Part shown: positions 18,678-27,723 of the stretch, one piece after another | Numbering within the stretch: the first letter of the stretch is position 1 | Layout: every line of letters begins with the position of its first letter | Source of the DNA: an uncultured Alteromonadaceae bacterium | GTDB lineage: Bacteria > Pseudomonadota > Gammaproteobacteria > Enterobacterales > Alteromonadaceae | Assembly: GCA_947501935.1 (NCBI GenBank) | Contig: CANMXU010000013.1 | Location: 54,770-118,769 of the forward strand | DNA length: 64,000 nucleotides | Direction of reading: 5' to 3' | Made by a program: the position numbers and the translations under genes | The notes under the pieces: generated by a model | Database searches by the model: none | The model's input: only the letters and a program-made list of their open reading frames with translations | What the model was told of the DNA's origin: nothing

Positions 18678-18796
18678 AGAGTGACACTCTTATTAAATGA
18701 GCTAGTCAGCTCTCCATTCATCTGCTGCTAGCATCTCTATTGAAAATAGAACCAACTAGGCATATTTACTCTGACTAGTTACTGCCCTATTGTAAG

Positions 18797-19534
18797 TTAA
18801 TACTTTTTGCGTATTGGTCCCCCCAAATAAGCAAGTAGTAATATAAATAGATCAATTGAACCGCCACTTTTCTCGGGAGGCTCGGCTGTCGTTGGTAATA
18901 CGATGATTTTTCTTATTAAATGCATAGGGCTACTATTAGAATCGACCACAGTATACGTAACTTCATATTGGCCAATTTGGGCTGTATTAATACTGGTAGA
19001 ATTAATAACAATTTCATTACTTATATCACCATCAACAGCATCATTAGCTTGTGCGCCTAACTCGTTGTATGGCTGATTTTGATATATTTCCACAACGCTA
19101 TCGCCATTTAGGGTAATCGTTGGCGGTGAATCAACCACAACAACCTCCCGTGTAATGGCAGCGCTATTTTCTGATAAATCGGTTACCACATAAGTCACCC
19201 TATAAGAGCCAAGTTGGCTCGTTATAACATTTGAAAAATCGACTACAATGGATGATGTTAAATCCCCATCAACATCATCTCGTGCAGTAGCGCCCAACTC
19301 TTTATATGCCGAATTGAGCTCTATAGTTTGTATCAAGTCGCCCTGCAGTGAAAGAATAGGCTCAGTTGTATCGCCAACAAAGCAAACAGCATCTAGATGA
19401 TTGTCTGTTGCGGCAAAAGACAATGTGCTGAAGCAGACTGTCAAACACAGTAAAAACTTACCTTGAAAGACAAACGCTAAAGAACCCTGACTCGATTTTA
19501 TTTCAGTGCTAGGAATAATGGTGGCAGCTCTCAT
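18797..19534 (-). CDS. Small surface protein: two DUF5011/HYR-like domains plus GlyGly-CTERM
   Basis: A 245-residue exported protein. A hydrophobic signal lies at about 26-41. Two tandem Ig-like DUF5011-type repeats follow (about 57-134 and 135-213), each with the ELGA.A.D.VDGD and Y.VTY.V.D motifs. Residues 223-245 (SGGSIDLFILLLAYLGG then IRKKY) form a GlyGly-CTERM-type sorting tail cut by rhombosortase. It lacks any catalytic domain. The stretch just after the signal (AATDNHLDAVC) resembles the start of the neighbouring GH141-like enzyme (SATEYYVDVLC), hinting that it is a deletion fusion. Likely a surface adhesin or glycan-binding protein, or a remnant of one. Confidence 0.65.
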   Translation of the reverse strand: MRAATIIPSTEIKSSQGSLAFVFQGKFLLCLTVCFSTLSFAATDNHLDAVCFVGDTTEPILSLQGDLIQTIELNSAYKELGATARDDVDGDLTSSIVVDFSNVITSQLGSYRVTYVVTDLSENSAAITREVVVVDSPPTITLNGDSVVEIYQNQPYNELGAQANDAVDGDISNEIVINSTSINTAQIGQYEVTYTVVDSNSSPMHLIRKIIVLPTTAEPPEKSGGSIDLFILLLAYLGGPIRKKY

Positions 19535-19554
19535 AAATGACTTAATATTTTAGT

Positions 19555-19590
19555 GAGTTTATTAGCTTTTAATCATTAGCTAATAAACTC
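19555..19590 (-). terminator. Hairpin between the two DUF5011 genes
   Basis: Perfect 12-bp stem GAGTTTATTAGC/GCTAATAAACTC with a 12-nt loop, 19 bp below the stop of the 784-residue gene. It probably ends or attenuates transcription from that gene into the smaller one. Confidence 0.6.
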
Positions 19591-19608
19591 ATTAGTTATT
19601 ATGTAAAG

Positions 19609-21963
19609 TTAGCTTTTTCTTCTTAATAATAAACCTAACGAAGTAAGAAAAAACATAAGCAGCCCTGTTGAACCGCCTTCTTTATTTGCTGGTAGGGTTG
19701 GTTTCATCAGTACATTAACTGTCCGTGTTAGGTTTACTGAATTGCCACTTGAATCTTCAACAAAATACATCACCTCATAGCGACCAATTGTTGTTACATC
19801 GACAGTAGAGCTGTCAATAATAATTTGAGCGCTAATATCACCGTCAATAGCATCACTAGCAACAGCTCCTAATTCGTTATATAAATCATCTTGATAGATA
19901 TCAACATCAGCATCGCCATTGAGCGAAAGTGTTGGCGGTAAATCAACGACAACAACTTCTCGCTCTGTGGTAGCTTCACTACCTGCAGTGTCGGTCACGG
20001 TATAAGTTACCTTATAAACCGCCACAACACTGGTATCGACCATTGATGTATCAGTAACAATGTTTGATGTTATATCACCGTCAACTAAATCTGTTGCCGT
20101 AGCGCCTAAATCAACATAGGCAACTCCGGATCCAACATTAACTGAGGCGCCACCTATTAACGTTATAACGGGAGCAGAATCAATCACTTTAACTCGTCGT
20201 GATATTGTATCCGGATTGCCAGCACTATCACTAACACTATAAACCACCGAATAATCACCGACAGTATTAACATCAACCGCCGAGGCATCAATATTAATAC
20301 TACCGGTTATATCACCATTAAAGTCATCGATGGCGGTAGCTCCAAGCTCTTGATATTCTGAGTTTAGTTCTATAATTTGCTCTATATCACCAGTAAGAGT
20401 AATTACTGGGTTGGTCGTGTCTGCACCAGCAGGTACGGTTATTTCAACCCGAGTAGAGGTTGTATCAGTAGCATCAGAGGCGTCAACTGTAATGTTATAA
20501 ACAGTAGTAACAATAAGATCAGGAACCACTTTAAACGTAATTAGTCCTGTTGATTGCTCAATATCAAATAGTGCTGCGTCAACACCACTAAGCGCTAAGG
20601 TCAGTATGTCTCCATCTGAATCAATCGGCATTAACGTGCCAACTTCTGACACTGGCCCACCTAGAGCAAACTTAACAAGCTCATCAAGCGGTTCCATTGC
20701 TAATCTCATAACGCGAGCGTTACCATCTTGTACCTCACCACCATCTTTATAAACCACACTAACTCTATTCAAACTATCGACAGATGATTGAATAAAGTCA
20801 TTGTTTACCGTGTCTATGGAAGCAGGTAAATGGCTAGACTCATCTATGCTGTAACTTACTTCATGCCAAGCTAAATCATTAACGTCATCATCATTAATAT
20901 CGGCAGAATCGTCATATTTAGCCATCCGTATCAATCGTTTAGTCGACGGCGTATTATTGCTATCTCTATAGCTAACATAAGGAACACTATTTTCACCAAT
21001 GACTAGGTTTAAATTGTCTACTGTATTTTTAGTCGTCGCTTCATCAATAATCAGGTTAAAGCCTTGATTCCCAACTCGCACCCACGCCCCGTCAACAAAA
21101 TGATAAACGGCAATACCATTGCTATTGTTTGGCCCTGCTGCAGCAATATATGGAGTATCATTTGCAGAAAAGGCTAAGCTAAAATCTAATGCACTTAATA
21201 CTTCTTTATGCACACCAACATTAACCCAACTATTATTATCTAGCTTTTGAATAATGGTCTGGTTCGACACATCACGGTCACGATAAACAATATAAGGGGT
21301 ATCATCGCTAGCGAGCGCGAAATCTGCCATCATGACACCAGCCCCCGTCGCGAATGCTTTTCTTACGGCGTTACCTAATTCAACCCACTCAGTGCCATCA
21401 TAAGTAATTAAAACCCCCGCTTTGTTGTTGTTAATGTAAAAAAGATAAGGAGCCCCCTGACTATCTACCTGCATCTTAAAAAATGAAACTGAGCTTCCTT
21501 TCATTTTTGGTGTCGGCAAATCTTCCCACGATGTTCCATTATATTTTTTAACAGTAGTAAATGTTGTTGTTGATGCATTTTCAGGCTCAACATAAGCAAG
21601 ATATAAATTATTGTTAGAGTCTATTGCTAAGCTTTCCATAGTTGCATTCACCGAAGAAACAGGCCCCCCACTAATTAGTGACCATGTACCACTTTCGTAC
21701 TGTGATACATTTGCAAGACCAGCGTCATCTTGATAAGCCACAAAAACATTATCATTATTGTCATGAACAATGGATAAGTTATCCGCCTTACCTATAGAAG
21801 GCAAATAGTTAGGTTGGCCTAATAATTCAAGTCTATTTCCCAGTTCAGCATTTTCTAAAAATATCGGCACAGCTGCAGAAGAGACTCCTGCAGGTAAAAG
21901 AAAAAGAAGTGCTGCCAAGTTACTGCGTTTTAATTTTGTTCTTACTTTCATTTTTATCCCCAA
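19609..21963 (-). CDS. Surface protein: propeller-like domain, cadherin-like domain, three DUF5011 repeats, GlyGly-CTERM
   Basis: A 784-residue exported protein (signal about 1-30). The N-terminal half (about 34-400) has regularly spaced strands such as NNLYLAYVEPE, APYLFYINN, TPYIVYRDRD and VPYVSYRDS, suggesting a beta-propeller. A cadherin-like segment (ALFDIEQSTGLITF) is at about 430-512, then three tandem DUF5011/HYR-type repeats (about 513-745; ELGATAIDDFNGD, DLGATATDLVDGD, ELGAVASDAIDGD). The tail EGGSTGLLMFFLTSLGLLL followed by RRKS is a GlyGly-CTERM signal processed by rhombosortase and linked to type II secretion. No enzyme motif. A surface glycan-binding role beside the fucosidase is likely but not shown. 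A LacI-like operator lies 114 bp upstream. Confidence 0.75.
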   Translation of the reverse strand: MGIKMKVRTKLKRSNLAALLFLLPAGVSSAAVPIFLENAELGNRLELLGQPNYLPSIGKADNLSIVHDNNDNVFVAYQDDAGLANVSQYESGTWSLISGGPVSSVNATMESLAIDSNNNLYLAYVEPENASTTTFTTVKKYNGTSWEDLPTPKMKGSSVSFFKMQVDSQGAPYLFYINNNKAGVLITYDGTEWVELGNAVRKAFATGAGVMMADFALASDDTPYIVYRDRDVSNQTIIQKLDNNSWVNVGVHKEVLSALDFSLAFSANDTPYIAAAGPNNSNGIAVYHFVDGAWVRVGNQGFNLIIDEATTKNTVDNLNLVIGENSVPYVSYRDSNNTPSTKRLIRMAKYDDSADINDDDVNDLAWHEVSYSIDESSHLPASIDTVNNDFIQSSVDSLNRVSVVYKDGGEVQDGNARVMRLAMEPLDELVKFALGGPVSEVGTLMPIDSDGDILTLALSGVDAALFDIEQSTGLITFKVVPDLIVTTVYNITVDASDATDTTSTRVEITVPAGADTTNPVITLTGDIEQIIELNSEYQELGATAIDDFNGDITGSINIDASAVDVNTVGDYSVVYSVSDSAGNPDTISRRVKVIDSAPVITLIGGASVNVGSGVAYVDLGATATDLVDGDITSNIVTDTSMVDTSVVAVYKVTYTVTDTAGSEATTEREVVVVDLPPTLSLNGDADVDIYQDDLYNELGAVASDAIDGDISAQIIIDSSTVDVTTIGRYEVMYFVEDSSGNSVNLTRTVNVLMKPTLPANKEGGSTGLLMFFLTSLGLLLRRKS

Positions 21964-22301
21964 CTATGTTAATCGGTAAAATAGCTTTTTAATAGGCAAA
22001 AATTAATACTTATCTTTGCTCTTTATGATTCAATTTTTTAGCTACAACCACCCACTTTATATATAAAGTAAGACTATGATAATGTTAACAATTAAAATTA
22101 AATGATATTTGCTAATCATTAGTATTTATTGCAATCGTAATAAATCATCCACAGCAACAAATAAGATACATGGTTTAACTGACTTGATTTTATTTGGCGC
22201 TGAATTAACTAAACTAGACCAGTCTGTATTGCACTACTTACCAAGATAATGCTACAAGTTATGCTGTGTAAACCACTCGAAAATAATTCATCATCTGTTC
22301 C
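21964..22301. other. 338-bp intergenic region
   Basis: Upstream region of the 784-residue surface protein and downstream of the fucosidase gene. It holds the LacI-like site at 22077-22090; no gene seen. Confidence 0.5.
22077..22090. promoter_or_regulatory. LacI-like operator TGATAATGTTAACA
   Basis: Matches the reverse complement of the site at 27465-27478 (TGATAACGTTAACA) at 13 of 14 positions. It lies 114 bp upstream of the surface-protein gene that starts at 21963. Confidence 0.45.
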
Positions 22302-23846
22302 TTACGGAGTGAGAGACTCAACACCTGAAAGTTTAATTGTTTGCAAATATTGACTAGGAATTTGAGCAGGGCGTAAATGCGGCATAACAACTTCTACACC
22401 GTTTGCTTTTTGTTTAAATTTCAGCGGTTCGTCAACCCCTAGCATAGCAACACGGCTATTTGAACCTAGTTGTATATCTTTAAGAAACAAAATACCTGAT
22501 TCAGGCCAACGAGGTAGCATCGCGTAAACATTATCCGCTTTTTGAGTAAAATAAGCTTGTTTAACGGCAAAACCTGGCTTTGGCTCAAGTGTCATTTCTC
22601 TAATAGGATTACCATAATGATAATTTTGCTTGGTATACGTCGCGCGCTTACCTTCACTCCATTGGGCATCTTTTATCCAATCACGGGTATTATAAATGGC
22701 TTCGCCATTAACCTTGAGCCACTGGCCCATCTCCAATAAACGAGCTTCCATAATGGGCGGGATACGACCATCACTCGTTGGACCAATATCAAGTAAGAAA
22801 TTTCCGCCGCGACTGACAATATCAACCAAGTTGAAAATAAGATCTTCAGTACTGGCATATTGATCTATGCTCTCATTTCGATTAAATCCAAACGAGTGGC
22901 CAATACCGCGTGTCTCTTCCCAAGCGTGATCACCATTTGGGAAACCTGCGCCATATTCAGTGGTGTAATAGCCACCATGCTTGCCGCGAACTTGGCCCCA
23001 ACGATCATTAATAACAAGCTCATCTCGACTTGGCGACTCGTTTAATATCCAAGGTAAAATTTCCAACGGTCGCCATACCGATTCAGGTAAAAACCAATCT
23101 CCATCGGTATAAAGTACACTCGGCTCATATTTAGTCAGTAACTCTTTAATTTGTGGAAAATAAACTTCATCAATATAAGAGTCTCTATTTTCTAACCACT
23201 TAGGGTTGAACCAGTCCCAAAGGGAGTAATACAGCCCCATTTTTACTGGTGTTTTGCGCACGGCCTCTGTTAACTCTCCAACTAAGTCACGTTTTGGTCC
23301 TGTTTCAACACTATTCCAAGGCATACCAAAACTTTCGCTCGCTTCTTTATTTGGCCAAAGTGCATAGCCGTCATGATGTTTTGATGTTAAGACCACATAT
23401 TTAGCACCGGCACGCTCAAAAATATTGGCCCAGTGCTCTGCATCAAACAAATCGGCGCTAAAACCTTTGGTAAAGTCACTATAAGGGGTGTCTTTACCAT
23501 AGTTTCTATTATGAAATTCAATAGTGTCCTTTTGCACTCCTTTACGTATAGCAAGTGCTTTTTCACTGACGGTACGAGCGCCATCAAAAGATACTGATTT
23601 ATCACCTTCTTTGTGATGCCAATACCATTCTGCGTATTGTCCGTCGCTTGAATAAGCGGGCACAGAATATAGTCCCCAATGAACAAATATGCCAAAACGG
23701 GCATCACGCCACCATTGTGGTGTTTCACGGCTATCAATTGATTGCCAATTTGCTTGGTAGTGAGTCGGTTGCTCGCTAGCAAAAGCGTTAATAGGCAGCG
23801 TTGTCATCAATCCCACAACTATTCCAGTGACAAAAGTATTTTTCAT
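22302..23846 (-). CDS. GH29 alpha-L-fucosidase, secreted, intact
   Basis: A 514-residue retaining exo-alpha-L-fucosidase with a signal peptide (about 1-24, ...NAFASEQ). GH29 landmarks: WWRDARFGIFVHWGLYSVPA (45-64, H56 in the fucose pocket), LTSKHHDGYALWP (153-165, H157/H158), and YTDGDW with nucleophile D248. GNFLLDIGPTSDGRIPP and VNGEAIYNTRDW are the conserved end of the barrel; a C-terminal beta-sandwich follows. It cleaves terminal alpha-L-fucose from glycans in the periplasm or at the surface. It is 97 bp below a TonB receptor gene on the same strand and is the only intact one of three GH29 copies in the window. Confidence 0.95.
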   Translation of the reverse strand: MKNTFVTGIVVGLMTTLPINAFASEQPTHYQANWQSIDSRETPQWWRDARFGIFVHWGLYSVPAYSSDGQYAEWYWHHKEGDKSVSFDGARTVSEKALAIRKGVQKDTIEFHNRNYGKDTPYSDFTKGFSADLFDAEHWANIFERAGAKYVVLTSKHHDGYALWPNKEASESFGMPWNSVETGPKRDLVGELTEAVRKTPVKMGLYYSLWDWFNPKWLENRDSYIDEVYFPQIKELLTKYEPSVLYTDGDWFLPESVWRPLEILPWILNESPSRDELVINDRWGQVRGKHGGYYTTEYGAGFPNGDHAWEETRGIGHSFGFNRNESIDQYASTEDLIFNLVDIVSRGGNFLLDIGPTSDGRIPPIMEARLLEMGQWLKVNGEAIYNTRDWIKDAQWSEGKRATYTKQNYHYGNPIREMTLEPKPGFAVKQAYFTQKADNVYAMLPRWPESGILFLKDIQLGSNSRVAMLGVDEPLKFKQKANGVEVVMPHLRPAQIPSQYLQTIKLSGVESLTP

Positions 23847-23943
23847 GTTAAACCTACAAATAAAAACAAGTTTCTTCTAGTTCAAAGCCAGCGCAGCTTC
23901 ACGCAAGCTTTGACTATAGTTATATCTTCAAAGCTCGTTGTGG

Positions 23944-26900
23944 CTAGAAGTTTAGATTGAGTCCTAAGGTGTAATTACGCCCACGAGTGGTGTAATCAGA
24001 AACAACTTCAGGGGAGTTTGCAACGTAGCTACGCAAATCAGCATCAAGCATATTCGCTGCACTAAAGCGTACTTGAACGCCTTTCATAATTCGGTAACTC
24101 ATATTGAATGACAAATTACCAAAGCCTTCATTAAATTTAATATCAGAGTTTCTGTCACTACCCGGTGTACCCAAGGTTCTCAGGTAATTATCGCGCCATG
24201 CATAAGCAACGCGCACTGAGAAACCTTTATTTTCGTAGTAACCTGTAAAGTTAGCGCTATTAGTAGAAGATCCAGGGAACCCGACTCCTTCACCGCCGAC
24301 ATTTTTGTCAAATTTACTGTCAACATAAGCGTAGTTTGCTTGAACACCAAAACCTGACCATGGTAGGAAATCAAGCGTTTGGTTCAAACCAATTTCAACA
24401 CCTTGAATAACACCATCAGAAAAGTTAACCGGCATGATGATGTCATACTCGCTGTTAGCCATTAACTCTGGTAAATCAACACCATTTTCAGCAAAGAAGC
24501 CATCTGGATCTACTGGCAATGCCATGGTCTCAGGGTTAATATTTTGGTTAACAATATAATCTGATACATCTTTGTAAAACACACTTGCATAATATGCTCC
24601 GCCATTTTCTGTGTATATCTCTAAGGTAGTATCATACTGAATGGCAGTATAGGGTTTTAACTCAACATTACCCGCTTTACCCGTAGACACCCTATGCTCA
24701 AATTCAGCATATCCTTCAGGATCAGTTTCAAAAGCATATTCATTATTATATAATTTCAAATCATTTTTAGGTGCAATATCAGTTAGCTTAGGTCGAGTCA
24801 TTACTTTTGAGGCGCTGAATCGCAAGTTAATATTCTCGATTAAATTAAAGTTAATATTAAAAGCTGGTAATACTTCCCAATACTCATCCGTGACAATGGT
24901 CGCAGCAGAGCTTAATTTTATGCTATCAGGAATATCATTAGTGTCGTCATCACCATCAACATCGGTTTGTGCATCACCTGCTGGGTATGGGTCACGCACG
25001 TCAATATTGCCAAAGCCAATCGCCTCAGTAGCGACTTTAATGCCACGAACACCAAAATTAGTGCTTACTGGCATATCGCCGATTTCAAAATCATAGTTTA
25101 GCTGGGCGTAAAGGGATAAAGTTTCTTCTTCGACATAGAAACTCTGTCCTAATTCAAGAGGATAGTCATCTTCACGATCTGCAGCCGTTAAAATGTCACC
25201 ATCATATATACCGTCGTCTAAACCGGTAGCGGATGTTGCTTCAGGCACGGCTTGTGTCAGGGCATCAAAATCCAATTTCAACCATTGATTAAGCGATTGT
25301 TCAGGAAAGACATCATCTAAAAACGGGTCTGTTAAGCTATTAACACCTATCACAGCACGCAGTTTTTCTTGCTGCTCAGCATTTAATTTATAATTAGCAG
25401 GTTTGGCAACTCTAACGTCGACACTTGACGTACTGTAACGAGCACCAAAATCTAGCAACAAGTCGTCTGTTAGATATTTACTCACATCAATAGCTATAGC
25501 ATCGTTCTTACCGACATTGACTATTTCCCTATCAATCATGGTGCCAAAGCTGAAGTTTTCCTGATTAAGTGCATCAGCACCAAAAGTCATATAAGGAGCA
25601 TCGCCAAGCGCATTGTAGGCAACATAGTTTGGATCAACTTGTAATATCGGGTTATTACTTACTTTATGCTGAAATTTAGCTTTGTTTTCTAATGATTGAT
25701 AGAAGTCTGTTTTCGAGCTCGAAACATCAACATTAATGAATAAGTCATCACCATTATTCCAATCAAAATTTAATCCGTACACTTCGTTATCAACCAAGTT
25801 GTCATATTTAAGTGCGCTAAATTCGGGTCTAAATGACTGTGTAGGTGCTAAATATTCCCAGCCAGGATGATCTGCTCCACTGCCAAGGTTTTGTGTTGCA
25901 GGGTTAGGGGAAAACGCCACCACGGTATTTTCTTTTATGGTAATTCTATCGGGATTAAATAAACGTACGGTAGAATTACCAGTAAAGGTTTTACCAAAAG
26001 TAACACTGGCTTTATTACGCTTTGAACGATTGTCAAATGACGAATTAAAATAATCGAAATTGATATCAATGTTCTCTGTTGGTCGCCATTGAATTGCTGT
26101 AGCTAAACCAAACCGTTCACGTTCTTCCTCTATCGGGTTTAGCGTTAAAACATCAGGTACACGATACTCGTTGATAGGGCCGTCACCTTCTTCGGTATAT
26201 TGACCATCTCTATTATTATCAATTTGCAAACCAACAGTCTTAAATCGCAATGTGGATTCATCTCTTTTACGGTAGTCTTTGGCTGAAATCATAGAAACAT
26301 ACGCCCCTAGCGTATCGTTTTCGTTTTTAGCCCCAAACATGATACTGCCTCTGGGGCTGTATTCTTCAGATAAATCAGAATAAGTTGATTGTAATTTAAC
26401 CTGACCAAAAAAGTTGCTGCCTTTGAACTTTTTGATTTGCAATGGTTTTAATGTTTGTAGATCAACTGTACCTGCTAAACCACTTTCTATGTTTTTAGCT
26501 GTGGGTGTTTTGTAAATTAATGCTGCGCCTAATATTTCTGTAGGAATAGTATTTAAATTAAATGAGCGTAAATCTTGTATACCCTCGCCACCTGATGACA
26601 TTGGAGTACGGCCATTGATTGTGGTCACAACAAATTGAGGGCCAATACCACGAATAGAAACACGATCACCACCAGTACCACTATCATCTTGCTCTACTTG
26701 TAAGCCAGGAACACGTTGTAAGGCATCAGCAAGACTTTCATCACTAAAATTACCAAGATCTTCGATTGATAACGCTTCAACAACAGAGGGGGCATCTGCT
26801 TTAATCGCTTGAGCGCGTAATATGCCAGCTTGAATACCAACAACAGTAATTTGTTCTATTTCCTGTTCTTGTAAGTCTTTTTCCAATTGCTCTATTTTAC

Positions 26901-27006
26901 TTAGCTTTTCATCTGATATCGCTTGTACCGAATGTACACAAGAAAGTGACACAAATGTCGCAGCTATAGCAGCTGAAATCGGACTTTTCTTATAGTTAAT
27001 ACTCAT
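23944..27006 (-). CDS. TonB-dependent outer-membrane receptor (large, Caulobacter-type)
   Basis: A 1020-residue outer-membrane receptor. Signal peptide about 1-29; a short coiled-coil-like stretch (LSKIEQLEKDLQEQEIEQ) precedes the TonB box region ITVVGIQ. The plug contains SVVEALSIEDLGNFSDESLA, ALQRVPGLQVE, VSIRGIGPQF and INGRTP; the barrel ends with RNYTLGLNLNF, a terminal Phe as usual for outer-membrane insertion. The plug style is that of the large receptors that import oligosaccharides in Alteromonadales and Caulobacter. With the adjacent GH29 gene it forms the core uptake unit. Two LacI-like palindromes lie upstream. Confidence 0.92.
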   Translation of the reverse strand: MSINYKKSPISAAIAATFVSLSCVHSVQAISDEKLSKIEQLEKDLQEQEIEQITVVGIQAGILRAQAIKADAPSVVEALSIEDLGNFSDESLADALQRVPGLQVEQDDSGTGGDRVSIRGIGPQFVVTTINGRTPMSSGGEGIQDLRSFNLNTIPTEILGAALIYKTPTAKNIESGLAGTVDLQTLKPLQIKKFKGSNFFGQVKLQSTYSDLSEEYSPRGSIMFGAKNENDTLGAYVSMISAKDYRKRDESTLRFKTVGLQIDNNRDGQYTEEGDGPINEYRVPDVLTLNPIEEERERFGLATAIQWRPTENIDINFDYFNSSFDNRSKRNKASVTFGKTFTGNSTVRLFNPDRITIKENTVVAFSPNPATQNLGSGADHPGWEYLAPTQSFRPEFSALKYDNLVDNEVYGLNFDWNNGDDLFINVDVSSSKTDFYQSLENKAKFQHKVSNNPILQVDPNYVAYNALGDAPYMTFGADALNQENFSFGTMIDREIVNVGKNDAIAIDVSKYLTDDLLLDFGARYSTSSVDVRVAKPANYKLNAEQQEKLRAVIGVNSLTDPFLDDVFPEQSLNQWLKLDFDALTQAVPEATSATGLDDGIYDGDILTAADREDDYPLELGQSFYVEEETLSLYAQLNYDFEIGDMPVSTNFGVRGIKVATEAIGFGNIDVRDPYPAGDAQTDVDGDDDTNDIPDSIKLSSAATIVTDEYWEVLPAFNINFNLIENINLRFSASKVMTRPKLTDIAPKNDLKLYNNEYAFETDPEGYAEFEHRVSTGKAGNVELKPYTAIQYDTTLEIYTENGGAYYASVFYKDVSDYIVNQNINPETMALPVDPDGFFAENGVDLPELMANSEYDIIMPVNFSDGVIQGVEIGLNQTLDFLPWSGFGVQANYAYVDSKFDKNVGGEGVGFPGSSTNSANFTGYYENKGFSVRVAYAWRDNYLRTLGTPGSDRNSDIKFNEGFGNLSFNMSYRIMKGVQVRFSAANMLDADLRSYVANSPEVVSDYTTRGRNYTLGLNLNF

Positions 27007-27159
27007 GTTGATTCTCTCTGTTTTTTATATTTTGAACCAGTGGCTTTATGTAAAGCGAAAATAACAACGTATGGCTTCAATAAAACTTTATCAATTCATC
27101 GAGAATACCCGAGTAAACAACTAAGTCTATTATTTAAAAGCTACACGACCTTTATTTTA

Positions 27160-27173
27160 TGTTAGCGCTATCT
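27160..27173. promoter_or_regulatory. LacI-like operator TGTTAGCGCTATCT
   Basis: CG-centred imperfect palindrome 154 bp upstream of the TonB receptor start. Same shape as the sites at 2413, 27465, 33827, 41537 and 41716. Confidence 0.5.
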
Positions 27174-27464
27174 TGAGTGTACTTTTGCATATAAAAAAAC
27201 AAATTGCAATAGTGTAAATACATTTTTTAACATTTATAGAGTTTATTCTTGTGAGAGGGATATTTTGAAACTAATTTTGATAATATTTAAAACATCTTTA
27301 TTTAACAATAGCTTCACATAAAAGTAAGTTCGAACACAAAGCAGGCACTAATAATACCATCGTTACTTTCTAATGCCCCTATGAATAAAGCTATCGACGT
27401 GACTACTACTATTGTATTAATGACTTTACAAAGAGTATTTAGGGAGGGGAGTATTTTGGTTTAA

Positions 27465-27478
27465 TGTTAACGTTATCA
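27465..27478. promoter_or_regulatory. LacI-like operator TGTTAACGTTATCA
   Basis: Near-perfect palindrome (reverse complement TGATAACGTTAACA), about 460 bp upstream of the TonB receptor start. A second, spaced site may allow looping with the one at 27160 (inference). Confidence 0.5.
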
Positions 27479-27667
27479 TCGATAACCATAGCAGCGAGCC
27501 CTGTAATCAAAACATTAAATTGTTGTCGGGATTAACCTTGTTGTACTCAACAATAAACCAAGTACTTTTATTAGCTTATATACACGACTCAAGCTGTAGC
27601 TAAATTTAAGCTTCAGGCTTTATTATTGACTCCTTGATGAATTTAACACAGTGATAACTAAGCGAAG

Positions 27668-27700
27668 TTTAGGTAAACCGCCCTAGACGGTATACCTAAA
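27668..27700 (-). terminator. Hairpin after the sulfatase operon
   Basis: Inverted repeat TTTAGGTA(AA)CCG with CGG(TA)TACCTAAA around a 7-nt loop, 23 bp below the stop codon at 27724. No T-run follows, so termination strength is uncertain. Confidence 0.5.
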
Positions 27701-27723
27701 TATATTCTTGTATTAAGTTTACT

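Larger units (their letters stand above)
27007..27723. other. 717-bp intergenic region with two operators
   Basis: No coding sequence recognised. It holds the promoter region of the TonB receptor gene, LacI-like sites at 27160-27173 and 27465-27478, and the hairpin at 27668-27700 that ends the upstream sulfatase operon. The length and the two operators fit a strongly regulated promoter. Confidence 0.5.
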
